Assembly: GCF_002733955.1 (NCBI RefSeq) | Contig: NZ_NVXQ01000004.1 | Coordinates: 205,968 to 269,967, forward strand | Direction of reading: 5' to 3' | Length of the DNA: 64,000 nt | Source of the DNA: Hoeflea sp. | Lineage (GTDB): Bacteria > Pseudomonadota > Alphaproteobacteria > Rhizobiales > Rhizobiaceae | Shown: one piece after another, positions 39,471 through 48,025 of the stretch | Layout: every line of letters begins with the position of its first letter | How positions within the stretch are numbered: the first letter of the stretch is position 1 | Notes under the pieces: model-generated | Told to the model about the DNA's origin: nothing | Database searches by the model: none | The model's input: only the letters and a program-made list of their open reading frames with translations | Position numbers and translations under genes: made by a program

Positions 39471-40285
39471 CCGTCGATCTCGGCGCCGATCTTTGCAATG
39501 GCCTTCTGGTAGACGCCTGCCGCATTCCATCCCTCGATGGCGCGGAAGTTGACTTCGCCCGGCTGATAGCCGCCGCCGCGGCGCCAGCCATGGCCACGCA
39601 GGAAGTTTGCGGTCGAAGCCAGTGCGTCCGCCTTGGTTCCCAGATTGATGCCGCCGCTGCCGTCTCCATTGACGCCAAAGCGCGCCACATTGGCAGGCAG
39701 GAACTGGGTCTGGCCGATTTCACCGTGTGCCGCACCCTTGAAATCGGGTGAAATCCAGCCTTTCTGGATCAATTGCATCAGCGCGTAGAGCTGTTCGGTG
39801 AAAAAGGCAGAGCGCCGGCAATCATAGGCCAGTGTCGCCACAGCGGAAACGGTGTGCTGGTTGCCCATGAACGAGCCAAAGCCCGATTCCATGCCCCAGA
39901 TCGCAATCAACGGCCCGGGCGGAACGCCGTATTTCTTTTCAAGCGCGGCGAACAAGCCTGCATTTTGCGCCTTCAGACGCTTGCCCTTTGAAATGATCGT
40001 CGAAGCGCCGCGTTTGCGCATGAACTGGTCAAAGGACAGCTTGAAGCTCTTCTGGTTGCGGTCAGCTGAAATGGTCTTGGTGGCATAGCGGACATTCTTG
40101 AATGCCTGGTCGAGAGTTTTTTGCGAGATTCCGGCTCTGGCCGCTTCCTGCTTGAACTGGCCGACCCAGCTGTTGAATCCGCTCGAAGTGTTGCCACATG
40201 TGGCTGACAGTGCCTGGCCGCCGAGAGCGGCTGAAAGTAGCGCTGCGGCGCCCAGAATCTTGAGTTTTTGAAACCTGCTGTCCAT
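39467..40285 (-). CDS. Lytic murein transglycosylase, MltB family
   Basis: This 272-aa periplasmic enzyme cleaves peptidoglycan glycan strands to anhydromuropeptides. An N-terminal signal peptide (about residues 1-28) is followed by the SLT_2/MltB domain. The catalytic Glu is Glu133 in WGMESGFGSFMG. YDCRRSAFF and GEIGQTQFLPANVARFG are further family motifs, and NFLRGHGWRRGGGY lies near the C-terminus. No lipobox is seen, so it is probably soluble in the periplasm. ATG 40285 is preferred over 40297. The stop codon is inside a dispersed repeat, so the last few residues could vary between strains. Confidence 0.88.
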   Translation of the reverse strand: MDSRFQKLKILGAAALLSAALGGQALSATCGNTSSGFNSWVGQFKQEAARAGISQKTLDQAFKNVRYATKTISADRNQKSFKLSFDQFMRKRGASTIISKGKRLKAQNAGLFAALEKKYGVPPGPLIAIWGMESGFGSFMGNQHTVSAVATLAYDCRRSAFFTEQLYALMQLIQKGWISPDFKGAAHGEIGQTQFLPANVARFGVNGDGSGGINLGTKADALASTANFLRGHGWRRGGGYQPGEVNFRAIEGWNAAGVYQKAIAKIGAEIDG

Positions 40286-40369
40286 GCCTGCCACCATAAC
40301 CCTCGTGAAATCGATCTGCGCGAACTGTGCCAGCGATTCGGTTAAAAGTCACGAAATGCCGGAATAGGA

Positions 40370-40402
40370 AAACCCCGCCACCGGGTCTCGATGGCGGGGT
40401 TT
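40370..40402 (-). terminator. Intrinsic terminator after asd
   Basis: AAACCCCGCCA and TGGCGGGGTTT form an 11-bp stem with an 11-base loop. It starts 22 bp beyond the asd stop on the minus strand and is followed there by TTTTCC. Confidence 0.85.
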
Positions 40403-40423
40403 GCTGTTTCAGGATCAGAGCAC

Positions 40424-41455
40424 TCAGGCTTCGGCGCGAGGCTTGATCAGGCGGCGATTGACCATCAGTTCGGCGATCTGGATGGTGTTGAGCGCCGCGC
40501 CCTTGCGCAGGTTATCCGAGACAACCCAGATGTTGAGGCCGTTCTCGACAGTTGCGTCCTCGCGGATGCGGGAGATGAAGGTCGCGTCTTCGCCGGCACA
40601 TTCGTAAGGCGTGATGTAACCGCCGTCCTCGTGCTTGTCGATGACCTGGCAACCCGGTGCATCGCGCAGAATGTTGCGGGCTTCCTCGGCGCTGATCTCG
40701 TTCTCGAACTCGATATTGACCGATTCCGAGTGACCGATGAAGACCGGCACGCGCACGGCGGTGCAGGTAACCTTGATCTTCGGATCGAGCATCTTCTTGG
40801 TTTCGGCGAGCACCTTCCATTCTTCCTTGGTGTAGCCGTCTTCCATGAAGTCATCGATATGCGGGATGACGTTGAAGGCAATGCGCTTGGTGAATTTCTG
40901 GCTGGAAATCGGGTCGGCCACGAAAACCGCGCGGGTCTGGTTGAACAGCTCGTCCATGCCGTCCTTGCCGGCGCCGGAGACCGACTGGTAGGTCGAGACC
41001 ACCAGGCGCTTGATCTTGGCATGGTCGTGCAAGGGCTTCAGCGCCACCACCAGCTGGGCGGTCGAGCAGTTGGGGTTGGCGATGATGTTGCGCTTGGTGT
41101 AGCCGGAAATCGCATCCGGGTTCACTTCCGGCACGATCAGCGGCACATCGGCGTCGTAGCGCCAGGCCGAGGAGTTGTCGATGACGACACAGCCCTGGGC
41201 GCCGATCTTCGGCGACCACTTCTTGCTGATGGTGCCGCCGGCCGACATCAGGCAGAGATCGGTGTCGGAGAAATCATAGGTCTCGAGATTCTTGACCTTG
41301 AGCGTGGTGTCGCCGAAGGACACTTCGGTGCCGACAGAACGGCTCGAGGCGAGGGCGACGACTTCGCTGACAGGGAAGGCGCGCTCTGCAAGGATATTGA
41401 GCATTTCGCGGCCGACATTGCCTGTCGCCCCGGCGATTGCGATTTTGAAACCCAT
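40424..41455 (-). CDS. asd: Aspartate-semialdehyde dehydrogenase
   Basis: Asd reduces aspartyl phosphate to aspartate semialdehyde with NADPH, the branch point for lysine, diaminopimelate, threonine and methionine. The 343-aa protein is full length, with the cofactor motif GATGNVGREML at residues 9-19 and catalytic Cys130 in NPNCSTAQLV. It also has QSVSGAGKDGMDEL near 157-170. GGAG lies upstream of the ATG. It appears monocistronic, with its own terminator and a 283-bp upstream gap. Confidence 0.97.
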   Translation of the reverse strand: MGFKIAIAGATGNVGREMLNILAERAFPVSEVVALASSRSVGTEVSFGDTTLKVKNLETYDFSDTDLCLMSAGGTISKKWSPKIGAQGCVVIDNSSAWRYDADVPLIVPEVNPDAISGYTKRNIIANPNCSTAQLVVALKPLHDHAKIKRLVVSTYQSVSGAGKDGMDELFNQTRAVFVADPISSQKFTKRIAFNVIPHIDDFMEDGYTKEEWKVLAETKKMLDPKIKVTCTAVRVPVFIGHSESVNIEFENEISAEEARNILRDAPGCQVIDKHEDGGYITPYECAGEDATFISRIREDATVENGLNIWVVSDNLRKGAALNTIQIAELMVNRRLIKPRAEA

Positions 41456-41496
41456 GGTTCCCGTGCTCCTCTCTCCCCTTGTTAGCAGTCAAGCGC

Positions 41497-41521
41497 CACT
41501 CTTCCCGCCCCGGGGAGAGTG
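41497..41521. repeat. Imperfect hairpin upstream of asd
   Basis: CACTCTTCCC and GGGGAGAGTG can pair with one wobble around GCCCC. It lies 42 bp upstream of the asd start in the 283-bp gap before the phzF-like gene and could be in the asd leader or end a transcript. I see no other supported element in this gap. Confidence 0.3.
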
Positions 41522-41738
41522 AGGGGGCGGAACGGGTCAGATCGTGGTTTTGGTTTTGATCGTGGTGCGCATGGTGGCGGTGTTTTGATGCAAGTGCTGC
41601 AAAATGTCAATTCCATCACGGCCGAGAGTTTCGCACCGGCAGGAAACTGCGCTTCAGCGGCCTGCAGCGGACCATCGTCAAGATGCTCCGCTGCACTTGG
41701 TGCCAAGGGAAACCGGGTAGGGTTTACCGGGATCGGAG

Positions 41739-42581
41739 TCAGGAATGCGCGATCATGCGGGTGGCGCCGGACACACGGATCGAGCTGCCCGGCTGATCCT
41801 CAAATTCCGCGGTGATCGAGGATCTGGCGCCCATGTCCTCGCCCTGGGTGATCTGGATCCGGTTCCGGTGCGGCCAGCCGAGATCGCGCAGATAGCCGGC
41901 AAAGGCAGCTGCAGCGGCGCCGGTTGCGGGGTCCTCGAGAACTCCGCCGGAAGCAAAGGCGTTGCGCACGTCGAATGCAGTCTTGCTGCGTACATGAACC
42001 AGCATGATGGTGACCAGACCAAACTCCCGCATCAGGGTGCGGCCAGCGTCGAGGTCATAGCTCATGGCGGCGAGATCGGCACGATCCTTCAACGCAAGCA
42101 TCAGGTGATCGGCACCGCCATGGATCTCGGCCGGGGGCAGCGCCGGGTCAAGCTGCTCCCTGCTGTAGCCGAACAGCGCCAGCGCAGCTTCAACCAGCTC
42201 CGGATTTGCGGGCTTGCTATGGGTGGGCGGAGACTGCAGTGCGGCGCGGGCCGATTCAGCGCTGGCTGAGGCTTCGACACTGATCTCGGCCTGGTTGAGC
42301 GTGAGGCGGTATCTGCCATCGCCTGAATGGGCAGCCAGTGCCGCTCCGAGCGCGATTGTGGCGTGGCCGCAGAACGGAACTTCCGATTCTGGCGAGAAAT
42401 AGCGCACCCGCCATTGGTCCGGAGCACCATTGGGCACAGCGAACGCGGTTTCCGAATAGCCCACCTCGGCTGCGATCCGGCGCATTTCGGCGTCTGCGGG
42501 AAGTTGCTCGGAGATGACGATGCCGGCCGGGTTTCCGCCCTGTCCGGCGTCCGAGAAGGCGGCAATGTGTTGAACGGTCAT
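41739..42581 (-). CDS. PhzF family isomerase/epimerase
   Basis: This 280-aa protein has the duplicated diaminopimelate-epimerase-like fold of the PhzF family. Typical blocks are FSDAGQGGNPAGIVI near residues 8-22, containing GNPAGV-like residues, GYSETAFAVP near 41-50 with the conserved Glu, EVPFCGHATIALGAAL near 65-80, and DPATGAAAAAFAGYL near 219-233. ATG 42581 is supported by AAAGGA on the minus strand 7 bases upstream. The substrate is unknown. It is divergent from an Lrp-type regulator, which probably controls it. Confidence 0.87.
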   Translation of the reverse strand: MTVQHIAAFSDAGQGGNPAGIVISEQLPADAEMRRIAAEVGYSETAFAVPNGAPDQWRVRYFSPESEVPFCGHATIALGAALAAHSGDGRYRLTLNQAEISVEASASAESARAALQSPPTHSKPANPELVEAALALFGYSREQLDPALPPAEIHGGADHLMLALKDRADLAAMSYDLDAGRTLMREFGLVTIMLVHVRSKTAFDVRNAFASGGVLEDPATGAAAAAFAGYLRDLGWPHRNRIQITQGEDMGARSSITAEFEDQPGSSIRVSGATRMIAHS

Positions 42582-42639
42582 GATGGCGTCCTTTCTGATC
42601 AAGTTGACCTGAAATTACAGGGTTTCGGTGCATTTTGCC

Positions 42640-42690
42640 TTGCCATATTCAAGGTCGATAGTTCTACTTGCCGCAATATTGAAAGTCTTA
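42640..42690. promoter_or_regulatory. Possible Lrp-type operator between phzF-like and lrp-like genes
   Basis: Two similar AT-rich half-sites, CCATATTCAAGG (about 42643-42654) and GCAATATTGAAAG (about 42673-42685), lie about three helical turns apart in the 129-bp divergent gap. Lrp/AsnC proteins bind such spaced degenerate sites and usually regulate their own and the neighbouring gene. Confidence 0.35.
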
Positions 42691-42710
42691 GCCTCGAAAA
42701 GGTTTGGAAT

Positions 42711-43145
42711 ATGAAGATCGATGAGAAAGACCGTCTGCTGATCAAGCTGTTGAGCCGTGACGCGCGGATGCCGGTGAGCGATCTGTCGAAACGGGTTGGC
42801 CTGTCCGGACCCGCGACCAGCGAGCGGATCCGGCGGCTGGAGTCCAATGGCATCATCTCGCGGTTCACGCTGGAGATCGATCTTGCGGCGCTCGGATATC
42901 CGCTGCAGGCGATTGTCAGGATCAAGCCGCGGCCGGGCAACATGCATATTGTCGAGGAGATGATCATGAACGAGCCGGGATTTCTCGATTGCGACAAGGT
43001 GACCGGCGACGACTGCTTTGTCACCCGGCTGGCGCTGCGCTCGATCGCCGATCTCGATCCGGTTCTGCTGCCCTTTCACGAGAAGGCGGAAACCAACACT
43101 GCAATCATCAAGTCCTCGCCATTGAGGGCGCGGATACCAGTGTGA
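42711..43145 (+). CDS. Lrp/AsnC family transcriptional regulator
   Basis: This 144-aa DNA-binding protein has an N-terminal helix-turn-helix (MKIDEKDRLLIKLLSRDAR, then LSKRVGLSGPATSERIRRLE, residues about 23-42) and a C-terminal RAM ligand-binding domain (LGYPLQAIVRIKPRPGNMH onwards). It is close to the usual 150 aa. The ATG at 42711 follows GAAAAGG. Being divergent from the phzF-like gene suggests it senses an amino-acid-like ligand and controls that gene; this is inferred from context. Confidence 0.9.
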   Translation: MKIDEKDRLLIKLLSRDARMPVSDLSKRVGLSGPATSERIRRLESNGIISRFTLEIDLAALGYPLQAIVRIKPRPGNMHIVEEMIMNEPGFLDCDKVTGDDCFVTRLALRSIADLDPVLLPFHEKAETNTAIIKSSPLRARIPV

Positions 43146-43156
43146 TGCGGGCAAGA

Positions 43157-43187
43157 AAAACCCGGCCGGGCGTGAAGCCGGGCCGGG
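43157..43187. terminator. Hairpin between convergent lrp-like gene and leuB
   Basis: AACCCGGCC and GGCCGGGTT form a 9-bp stem with a 13-base loop that can itself pair partly. AAAAA precedes it on the plus strand, giving a T-tract for leuB on the minus strand. It lies between convergent stops. Confidence 0.8.
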
Positions 43188-43217
43188 TTGGGAAAGCGGA
43201 CCTTGCGTCCGAGCGTA

Positions 43218-44321
43218 TCAGCCGGCGTAGGCGGCGAGGATGGCGTCGCCCATTTCAGCGGTCGTGATCTTCTGGCAGCCATCGGACATGATGTCGCCGG
43301 TGCGCAGGCCCTTGTCGAGCACGGCGGCGATGGCCGCTTCGAGACGGTCGGCTTCTGCGACCATGTTGAAGGAATAGCGCAGGCACATGGCAAAGGACGC
43401 GATCATGGCGATCGGGTTGGCGATGCCCTGGCCGGCGATATCAGGCGCCGAGCCGTGCACCGGCTCATAAAGCGCCTTGCGCTTGCCGGTCTTGGCGTCT
43501 GGTGCGCCGAGCGAGGCGGATGGCAGCATGCCGAGCGAACCGGTGAGCATGGCTGCAATATCCGACAGCATGTCGCCGAACAGGTTGTCGGTGACGATGA
43601 CGTCGAACTGCTTGGGCCAGCGCACCAGCTGCATGCCGCCGGCGTCGGCCAGCATGTGGCTCAATTTGACGTCGGAGAAGCGTTCCTTGTGAGTGGCGGT
43701 CACCACTTCGTTCCACAGCACGCCGGACTTCATGACGTTGCGCTTTTCCATCGAGCAGACTTCGTTGCGGCGGGTGCGCGCAAGTTCGAAGGCGACGGCT
43801 GAAATGCGGTCGATCTCGTAGGTGTCATAGACCTGGGTGTCGATGCCGCGCTTCTGGCCGTTGCCGAGATCGATGATTTCCTTGGGTTCGCCGAAATAGA
43901 CGCCGCCGGTCAATTCGCGCACGATCAGGATGTCGAGGCCTTCGATCACGTCCTGCTTCAGCGACGAGGAATTGGCCAGCGCCGGATAGCAGATGGCGGG
44001 CCGCAGGTTTGCGAACAGCTCCATGTCCTTGCGCAGGCGCAACAGGCCGGCTTCCGGGCGCACTTCATAGGGCACCGCATCCCATTTCGGGCCACCAACG
44101 GCGCCGAACAGAACCGCATCGGCGGCCATGGCCTTGTCCATGTCAGCATCGGAAATCGCCTGGCCGTGGGCGTCATAGGCACAACCGCCGACCAGACCTT
44201 CATCGGTCGAGAAGCCCGCGGCTTCCTTGTCGTTCATGTGCGCGATGATCTTGCGGACCTCGGCCATGGCCTCCGGGCCGATACCGTCGCCTGGGAGAAG
44301 AAAGAGAGAGCGTGTTGCCAT
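43218..44321 (-). CDS. leuB: 3-isopropylmalate dehydrogenase
   Basis: LeuB oxidises and decarboxylates 3-isopropylmalate with NAD in leucine biosynthesis. The 367-aa protein has [10 protein letters not shown] near residues 8-17, [12 protein letters not shown] near 70-81, [16 protein letters not shown] near 93-108 and [12 protein letters not shown] near 135-146. [24 protein letters not shown] near 242-265 carries the metal-binding Asp residues, and [18 protein letters not shown] lies near 283-300. The related leuD is 2.7 kb away on the same strand, separated by unrelated genes. Confidence 0.96.
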   Translation of the reverse strand: MATRSLFLLPGDGIGPEAMAEVRKIIAHMNDKEAAGFSTDEGLVGGCAYDAHGQAISDADMDKAMAADAVLFGAVGGPKWDAVPYEVRPEAGLLRLRKDMELFANLRPAICYPALANSSSLKQDVIEGLDILIVRELTGGVYFGEPKEIIDLGNGQKRGIDTQVYDTYEIDRISAVAFELARTRRNEVCSMEKRNVMKSGVLWNEVVTATHKERFSDVKLSHMLADAGGMQLVRWPKQFDVIVTDNLFGDMLSDIAAMLTGSLGMLPSASLGAPDAKTGKRKALYEPVHGSAPDIAGQGIANPIAMIASFAMCLRYSFNMVAEADRLEAAIAAVLDKGLRTGDIMSDGCQKITTAEMGDAILAAYAG

Positions 44322-44411
44322 TTAGAAGTCCCCGGACCAAAATCGAAAAGATGATGCGTCCTTAAACACCCTTCGGAGGGTTTTCAACTGTCTGGCTTAC
44401 CAACCCGGGTT

Positions 44412-45416
44412 TTGTCGCTGTTGAGCAGGCCGCTCCGGCTCGCCGGTCTGATGCTGGCCCTGACCCCGGTATGGCCGGTGTCGGCCGAGCCGCTGTTCGG
44501 GCTTCCGCTTGTCTGCCCGACAGGGTCGGAGTGCCCGATCCAGCAGTTCGTGGACCTCGATCCGGGCTCCGGCGCCCGGGACCCATGGTGCGGGACCAAG
44601 ACCTATGATGGTCACAAGGGCACCGACTTCCGGGTGTTGTCGATGCAGGACGTGGCCCGCGGGGTCGACGTCGTCGCCATGGCCGATGGCGTGGTCAAGG
44701 CCACGCGCGACGGGATGGCCGACCGGCTGGTCTTGACCGACGAGGACCGGCAGGCGGTCAGTTCCCGCGAATGCGGCAATGGCCTGATCCTGGATCACGG
44801 CGGGGGATATGAAACCCAGTATTGCCATATGCGTGCAGGCTCGCTGCGGCTGGAAACCGGGACGACGGTGCGCAAGGGTGATGTGCTGGGGCTCGTCGGC
44901 GCGTCGGGGATGGCCCAGTTTCCGCATGTCCACGTGACGCTGCGCCGCAATGGCAAGGTGATCGATCCCTATACCGGGCTGCAACAGGGGCAGGCCTGCG
45001 CAGTCCATGATGCGGCGGGTGCCAGCGGCTTGCTCGATGCGGATGCGATGGCGGCTTTTACGGCACCCGATCAGCCGGCCGTGCTGTCGGCCGGGTTTGC
45101 CGCTGGGGCGGTCAATGGCAATCAGCTTGTTGAAACCGGTCCTCCGAAGCCGCCGGGCATCCGCTCGCAGGCCCTGGTCGGCTACATCTGGGCCATAAAC
45201 CTGGCGAAGGGAGACAGTTTCTCGCTCCGGATCGAAAAGGACGGGCAGGTGTTCAGCAAACAGACAACCCAGCCGCTGGACCGGTCAAAGGCCGTCTATG
45301 TCGCCTATGCGGGCAAGAAGGGAAGTCCGGCGGCGGGTCATTACCGGCTGGAAACGGCGATCATCCGGCAAGGCGAGAAGATCCTTGCCAGGAGCGTCGA
45401 ACTGGACGTCGAGTAG
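44412..45416 (+). CDS. M23 family (LytM-type) peptidase
   Basis: This protein of about 334 aa has a signal peptide (LRLAGLMLALTPVWPVSAEP), so it acts in the periplasm. Its M23 zinc endopeptidase domain has GHKGTDFRV near residues 66-74, supplying His and Asp, and HVHVTLRRNG near 172, the HxH motif. The core is intact, so activity on peptidoglycan cross-links is plausible. The C-terminal 110 residues are a separate beta-rich domain. TTG 44412 is the annotated start but has no SD. An in-frame CTG at 44388 lies 7 bases after GGAGG, so initiation there is possible. Confidence 0.82.
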   Translation: MSLLSRPLRLAGLMLALTPVWPVSAEPLFGLPLVCPTGSECPIQQFVDLDPGSGARDPWCGTKTYDGHKGTDFRVLSMQDVARGVDVVAMADGVVKATRDGMADRLVLTDEDRQAVSSRECGNGLILDHGGGYETQYCHMRAGSLRLETGTTVRKGDVLGLVGASGMAQFPHVHVTLRRNGKVIDPYTGLQQGQACAVHDAAGASGLLDADAMAAFTAPDQPAVLSAGFAAGAVNGNQLVETGPPKPPGIRSQALVGYIWAINLAKGDSFSLRIEKDGQVFSKQTTQPLDRSKAVYVAYAGKKGSPAAGHYRLETAIIRQGEKILARSVELDVE

Positions 45417-45430
45417 AGAGGCGGACCCTA

Positions 45431-45464
45431 CAGCGCCGCGCATCCAATCGGATGCGCGGCGCTG
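45431..45464. repeat. Long perfect GC-rich palindrome (convergent gene end)
   Basis: CAGCGCCGCGCATCC, loop AATC, then GGATGCGCGGCGCTG gives a 15-bp perfect stem. It lies between the convergent M23 and ketosynthase genes and is followed by TAACACTTTGAAATGATGCA. From general knowledge this resembles dispersed rhizobial palindromic repeats. There is no T-tract, but it could act as a processing or Rho-assisted end. Confidence 0.7.
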
Positions 45465-45478
45465 TAACACTTTGAAAT

Positions 45479-45518
45479 GATGCATGTAGGTTATCGTTCA
45501 AATGAATCCATTTGAACG
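45479..45518 (+). repeat. 40-bp repeat, copy A
   Basis: GATGCATGTAGGTT, then CGTTCAA, then TTTGAACG make a 40-bp element containing an inverted repeat (CGTTCAAATG/CATTTGAACG-like). A second copy lies inverted at 57570-57609, matching through GATGCATGTAGGTT, CGTTCAA and GAACG, with differences mainly in the hairpin loop. Confidence 0.75.
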
Positions 45519-45527
45519 CGACATCCA

Positions 45528-46739
45528 TTAGACCTTGCGCACCGCGATAACCGCATTGGTGCCGCCGAAGGCAAAGGCATTGGAGATGGCAATGTCGACG
45601 GTCTTCTCGCGCGCCACGTTCGGTGTCACGTCGAGATCGCATTGCGGGTCGGGGGTGGTGTAGTTGATGGTCGGCGGGATCACGTTTTCGCGCACCGCAT
45701 TGACGCAGGCAATCAGCTCGATGGCGCTCGAGGCGCCAAGGCAATGGCCGTGCATGGATTTGGTCGATGACACCGAGACGGTGTCAGCCGCAGCCCCGAA
45801 GACCTCGCGGATGACCTTCGTCTCGGTCTGGTCATTGGTCTGGGTGGCGGTGCCGTGGGCGTTGATATAGTCGACCTGATCGGCGGAAATGCCGGCATCT
45901 GAAAGGCAATTGCGCATGGCTGCAGCCGGACCCTCGACCGTCGGATTGACGATGTCGGAGGCGTCGCCGGACATGCCGGACCCGATGATTTCGGCGAGGA
46001 TGTTGGCGCCGCGCGCCTTGGCGTGCTCGTAGGATTCCAGAACCGCGATGGCCGCGCCATCGCCAAGCACCAGCCCGTCGCGGTCGGCCGAAAACGGCCG
46101 GCAGACGGAGCGGGCGAGAACGCGCAGCGATTCCCAGGCCTTGAGCGGACCGTAAACCAGGGCGAGCTCGGCGCCACCGGCGAGCATCACATCGGCGCGG
46201 CCGAGCCGGATCTGGTCAATCGCCGAGATGAAGGCGTGATTTCCCGAGGCGCAGGCAGAGGTTACCCCAAAGACCGGGCCTTGCAGCCCCATGGCGATGG
46301 AGACATGGCCGGACGGGCCGCTCGGCATCACCCGGGGAACGGTAAAGATGTGGGCGCGTTTCTTCTTCTCGACAAAGATGTCGACATAGCTCTGATCGAC
46401 CGCATCGGTGCCGAAGATGCCGACGCCGACCACGGCGCCGCAACGCTGCGGGTTGAACTCACCCGGTGCGAGCCCGGCCTGGGCCATGGCCTGGCGCGCC
46501 GCGATCACCGATATGCGGCTGATGCCGCTCATGGTCAGGCTCTGGCGCTTGTCGATGCCGTCATCTTCCGGATAGCCGACAAGGCCGCAGCCAACGCCGA
46601 TCTTGAGATCGCGGGTGTCCATTTCCAGCGGCCGGCATCCGTCGCGGCCTTCCTTCATGCTGGCCCAGATGTCGTCCGAATTTCCGCCGAGGGCGCAAAT
46701 GCCGCCCATGCCCGTGATGACGACCCGCTGCTGGCTCAT
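45528..46739 (-). CDS. Beta-ketoacyl-ACP synthase II family, NodE-like
   Basis: This 403-aa ketosynthase condenses acyl chains on acyl carrier protein in the cytosol. The catalytic triad is visible as Cys163 (SACASGNHA), His294 (NAHGTATQTND) and His331 (KSMHGHCLGA). From memory of the family, blocks such as TSACASGNHAF, DQIRLGRADVMLAGG and SNAFAFGGTNAV resemble NodE of nodulating rhizobia more than housekeeping FabF. It starts 2 bp after the stop of a NodF-like ACP gene, mirroring nodFE. No other nod genes are near, so it probably makes a specialised acyl chain for a lipid or envelope glycolipid rather than a Nod factor. Confidence 0.88.
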   Translation of the reverse strand: MSQQRVVITGMGGICALGGNSDDIWASMKEGRDGCRPLEMDTRDLKIGVGCGLVGYPEDDGIDKRQSLTMSGISRISVIAARQAMAQAGLAPGEFNPQRCGAVVGVGIFGTDAVDQSYVDIFVEKKKRAHIFTVPRVMPSGPSGHVSIAMGLQGPVFGVTSACASGNHAFISAIDQIRLGRADVMLAGGAELALVYGPLKAWESLRVLARSVCRPFSADRDGLVLGDGAAIAVLESYEHAKARGANILAEIIGSGMSGDASDIVNPTVEGPAAAMRNCLSDAGISADQVDYINAHGTATQTNDQTETKVIREVFGAAADTVSVSSTKSMHGHCLGASSAIELIACVNAVRENVIPPTINYTTPDPQCDLDVTPNVAREKTVDIAISNAFAFGGTNAVIAVRKV

Positions 46740-46741
46740 GA

Positions 46742-46996
46742 TCAGGTCTTGGCCGCGACGAGTTGCTTGACCATGTCGACGATGTCGCCAACGGTCTTGA
46801 GCGATTCCCAGGCTTCTGCGGTGTTGAGGTCGATCTCGATATCGTATTCGTCCTCGATATCCATGACGATTTCGGTCAGGACCAGTGAATCGATCTCGAG
46901 TTCTGCCAGTTCGGTGTCGCGGGTGATCTCGCCGGGTTCGATTTCCCCCGCGGACGCAATCATTGCGATGATCGAGGCTTCGACATCCTTGGACAT
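46742..46996 (-). CDS. Acyl carrier protein, NodF-like
   Basis: This 84-aa protein carries the 4'-phosphopantetheine attachment Ser37 in LEIDSLVLTEIVMDIED. The following IEIDLNTAEAWESLKTVGD resembles the corresponding stretch of rhizobial NodF. The start at 46996 is chosen because AGGGAG lies about 6 bases upstream on the minus strand; an in-frame ATG at 47011 lacks this. It is directly followed by the NodE-like ketosynthase with a 2-bp gap, so the pair is one operon. The protein is highly acidic, as expected for ACPs. Confidence 0.9.
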   Translation of the reverse strand: MSKDVEASIIAMIASAGEIEPGEITRDTELAELEIDSLVLTEIVMDIEDEYDIEIDLNTAEAWESLKTVGDIVDMVKQLVAAKT

Positions 46997-47070
46997 GGAT
47001 ACTCCCTTCAACGCGCGCCGGAACGCATTATTATTCTTATTGCAGGCCGCTGCGTGACAGCTGACCGGGC

Positions 47071-47676
47071 CTAGAGCCAGGAATGCGTGGCGCTGGTATT
47101 TGTCTCATAGCTATCGATGGCGCTGGCTTTCTCCAGAGTCAATCCTATGTCGTCCAGACCATTGAGCAGGCAATGCTTCTTGAAGGCGTCGATATCGAAC
47201 TTGATGACGCCACCATCGGGACCGCGAATTTCCTGTTCTTCCAGGTCGACCGACACGGTGGCGTTGGCGCCGCGGCGGGCGTCCTCCATCAGCTTGTCGA
47301 GATCTTCCTGGCTGACAACGATCGGCAGGATGCCGTTCTTGAAGCAGTTGTTGTAGAAAATGTCGGCGAAGCTTGTGGAGATCACGCAGCGAATGCCGAA
47401 ATCGAGAAGCGCCCATGGGGCGTGCTCACGCGATGAGCCGCAACCGAAATTGTCGCCGGCGACCAGGATCGAGGCATTGCGCCAGGCCGGCTGGTTGAGC
47501 ACGAAATCGGGGTTTTCCGACCCATCCTCATTGTAGCGGGCTTCGGCAAACAGGCCCTTGCCAAGACCGGTACGCTTGATGGTCTTGAGATAATCCTTGG
47601 GGATGATCATGTCGGTGTCGATGTTGACGACCGGAAGGGGGGCGGCGACGCCGGTGAGGCGGGTAAATTTTTCCAT
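47071..47676 (-). CDS. leuD: 3-isopropylmalate dehydratase small subunit
   Basis: LeuD pairs with LeuC to isomerise 2-isopropylmalate to 3-isopropylmalate in leucine biosynthesis. The ATG at 47676 gives [20 protein letters not shown] and 201 aa, the family length; the upstream in-frame ATG at 47751 adds an unrelated stretch. [15 protein letters not shown] near residues 18-32 and [18 protein letters not shown] near 72-89 are the swivel-domain signatures. leuC is not in this window, and leuB is 2.7 kb away with the NodFE-like pair and the M23 gene between. Confidence 0.95.
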   Translation of the reverse strand: MEKFTRLTGVAAPLPVVNIDTDMIIPKDYLKTIKRTGLGKGLFAEARYNEDGSENPDFVLNQPAWRNASILVAGDNFGCGSSREHAPWALLDFGIRCVISTSFADIFYNNCFKNGILPIVVSQEDLDKLMEDARRGANATVSVDLEEQEIRGPDGGVIKFDIDAFKKHCLLNGLDDIGLTLEKASAIDSYETNTSATHSWL

Positions 47677-47791
47677 GGCTTGCGGATCCTGTCTGTCTGT
47701 GCCGGAGCATTTAACAAACAAAGAGCCGAAAAAGAAGAGGCTGGCAGCCACTTCTGAGCAAGAAGGCGATTTGTGCGCCTAAAGTCGCTGA

Positions 47792-48025
47792 TTACATGTC
47801 GATAATGGTGCCGCGTCCGTCATTCCAGACTCGGTAGTCGGTTTTTGACCTGTCATGGTCCCGGGTGGCCGAAGCCTTGGCCATCTCAGGCTGAAACCGG
47901 CCGGTCAGGCGGGCAAGTGCGATGGCGCCAGCGGCGACGGTGCCAAGAACAAGCGCCAGTGCGACACCGGCGAAAGCTGCAAGCACCAGGCCCAGGCCGG
48001 TGACGACTGCGAGAAGAGTTCTCAT
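47792..48025 (-). CDS. Small membrane protein, unknown function
   Basis: This 77-aa protein starts at 48025, supported by AAGGGAA 8-14 bases upstream on the minus strand. Residues 1-45 are almost entirely hydrophobic (LLAVVTGLGLVLAAFAGVAL and following), enough for one long or two short membrane helices. The C-terminal 30 residues are charged and end YRVWNDGRGTIIDM, suggesting a cytosolic tail. I do not recognise a named family. It lies 115 bp downstream of the leuD start region and is divergent from the CitE-like gene. Confidence 0.65.
   Translation of the reverse strand: MRTLLAVVTGLGLVLAAFAGVALALVLGTVAAGAIALARLTGRFQPEMAKASATRDHDRSKTDYRVWNDGRGTIIDM

Noticed and set aside
43157..43187. Riboswitch or leucine attenuator near leuB
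   Set aside because: The hairpin lies downstream of leuB between convergent stops, so it is a terminator, and no leader peptide with Leu codons precedes leuB.
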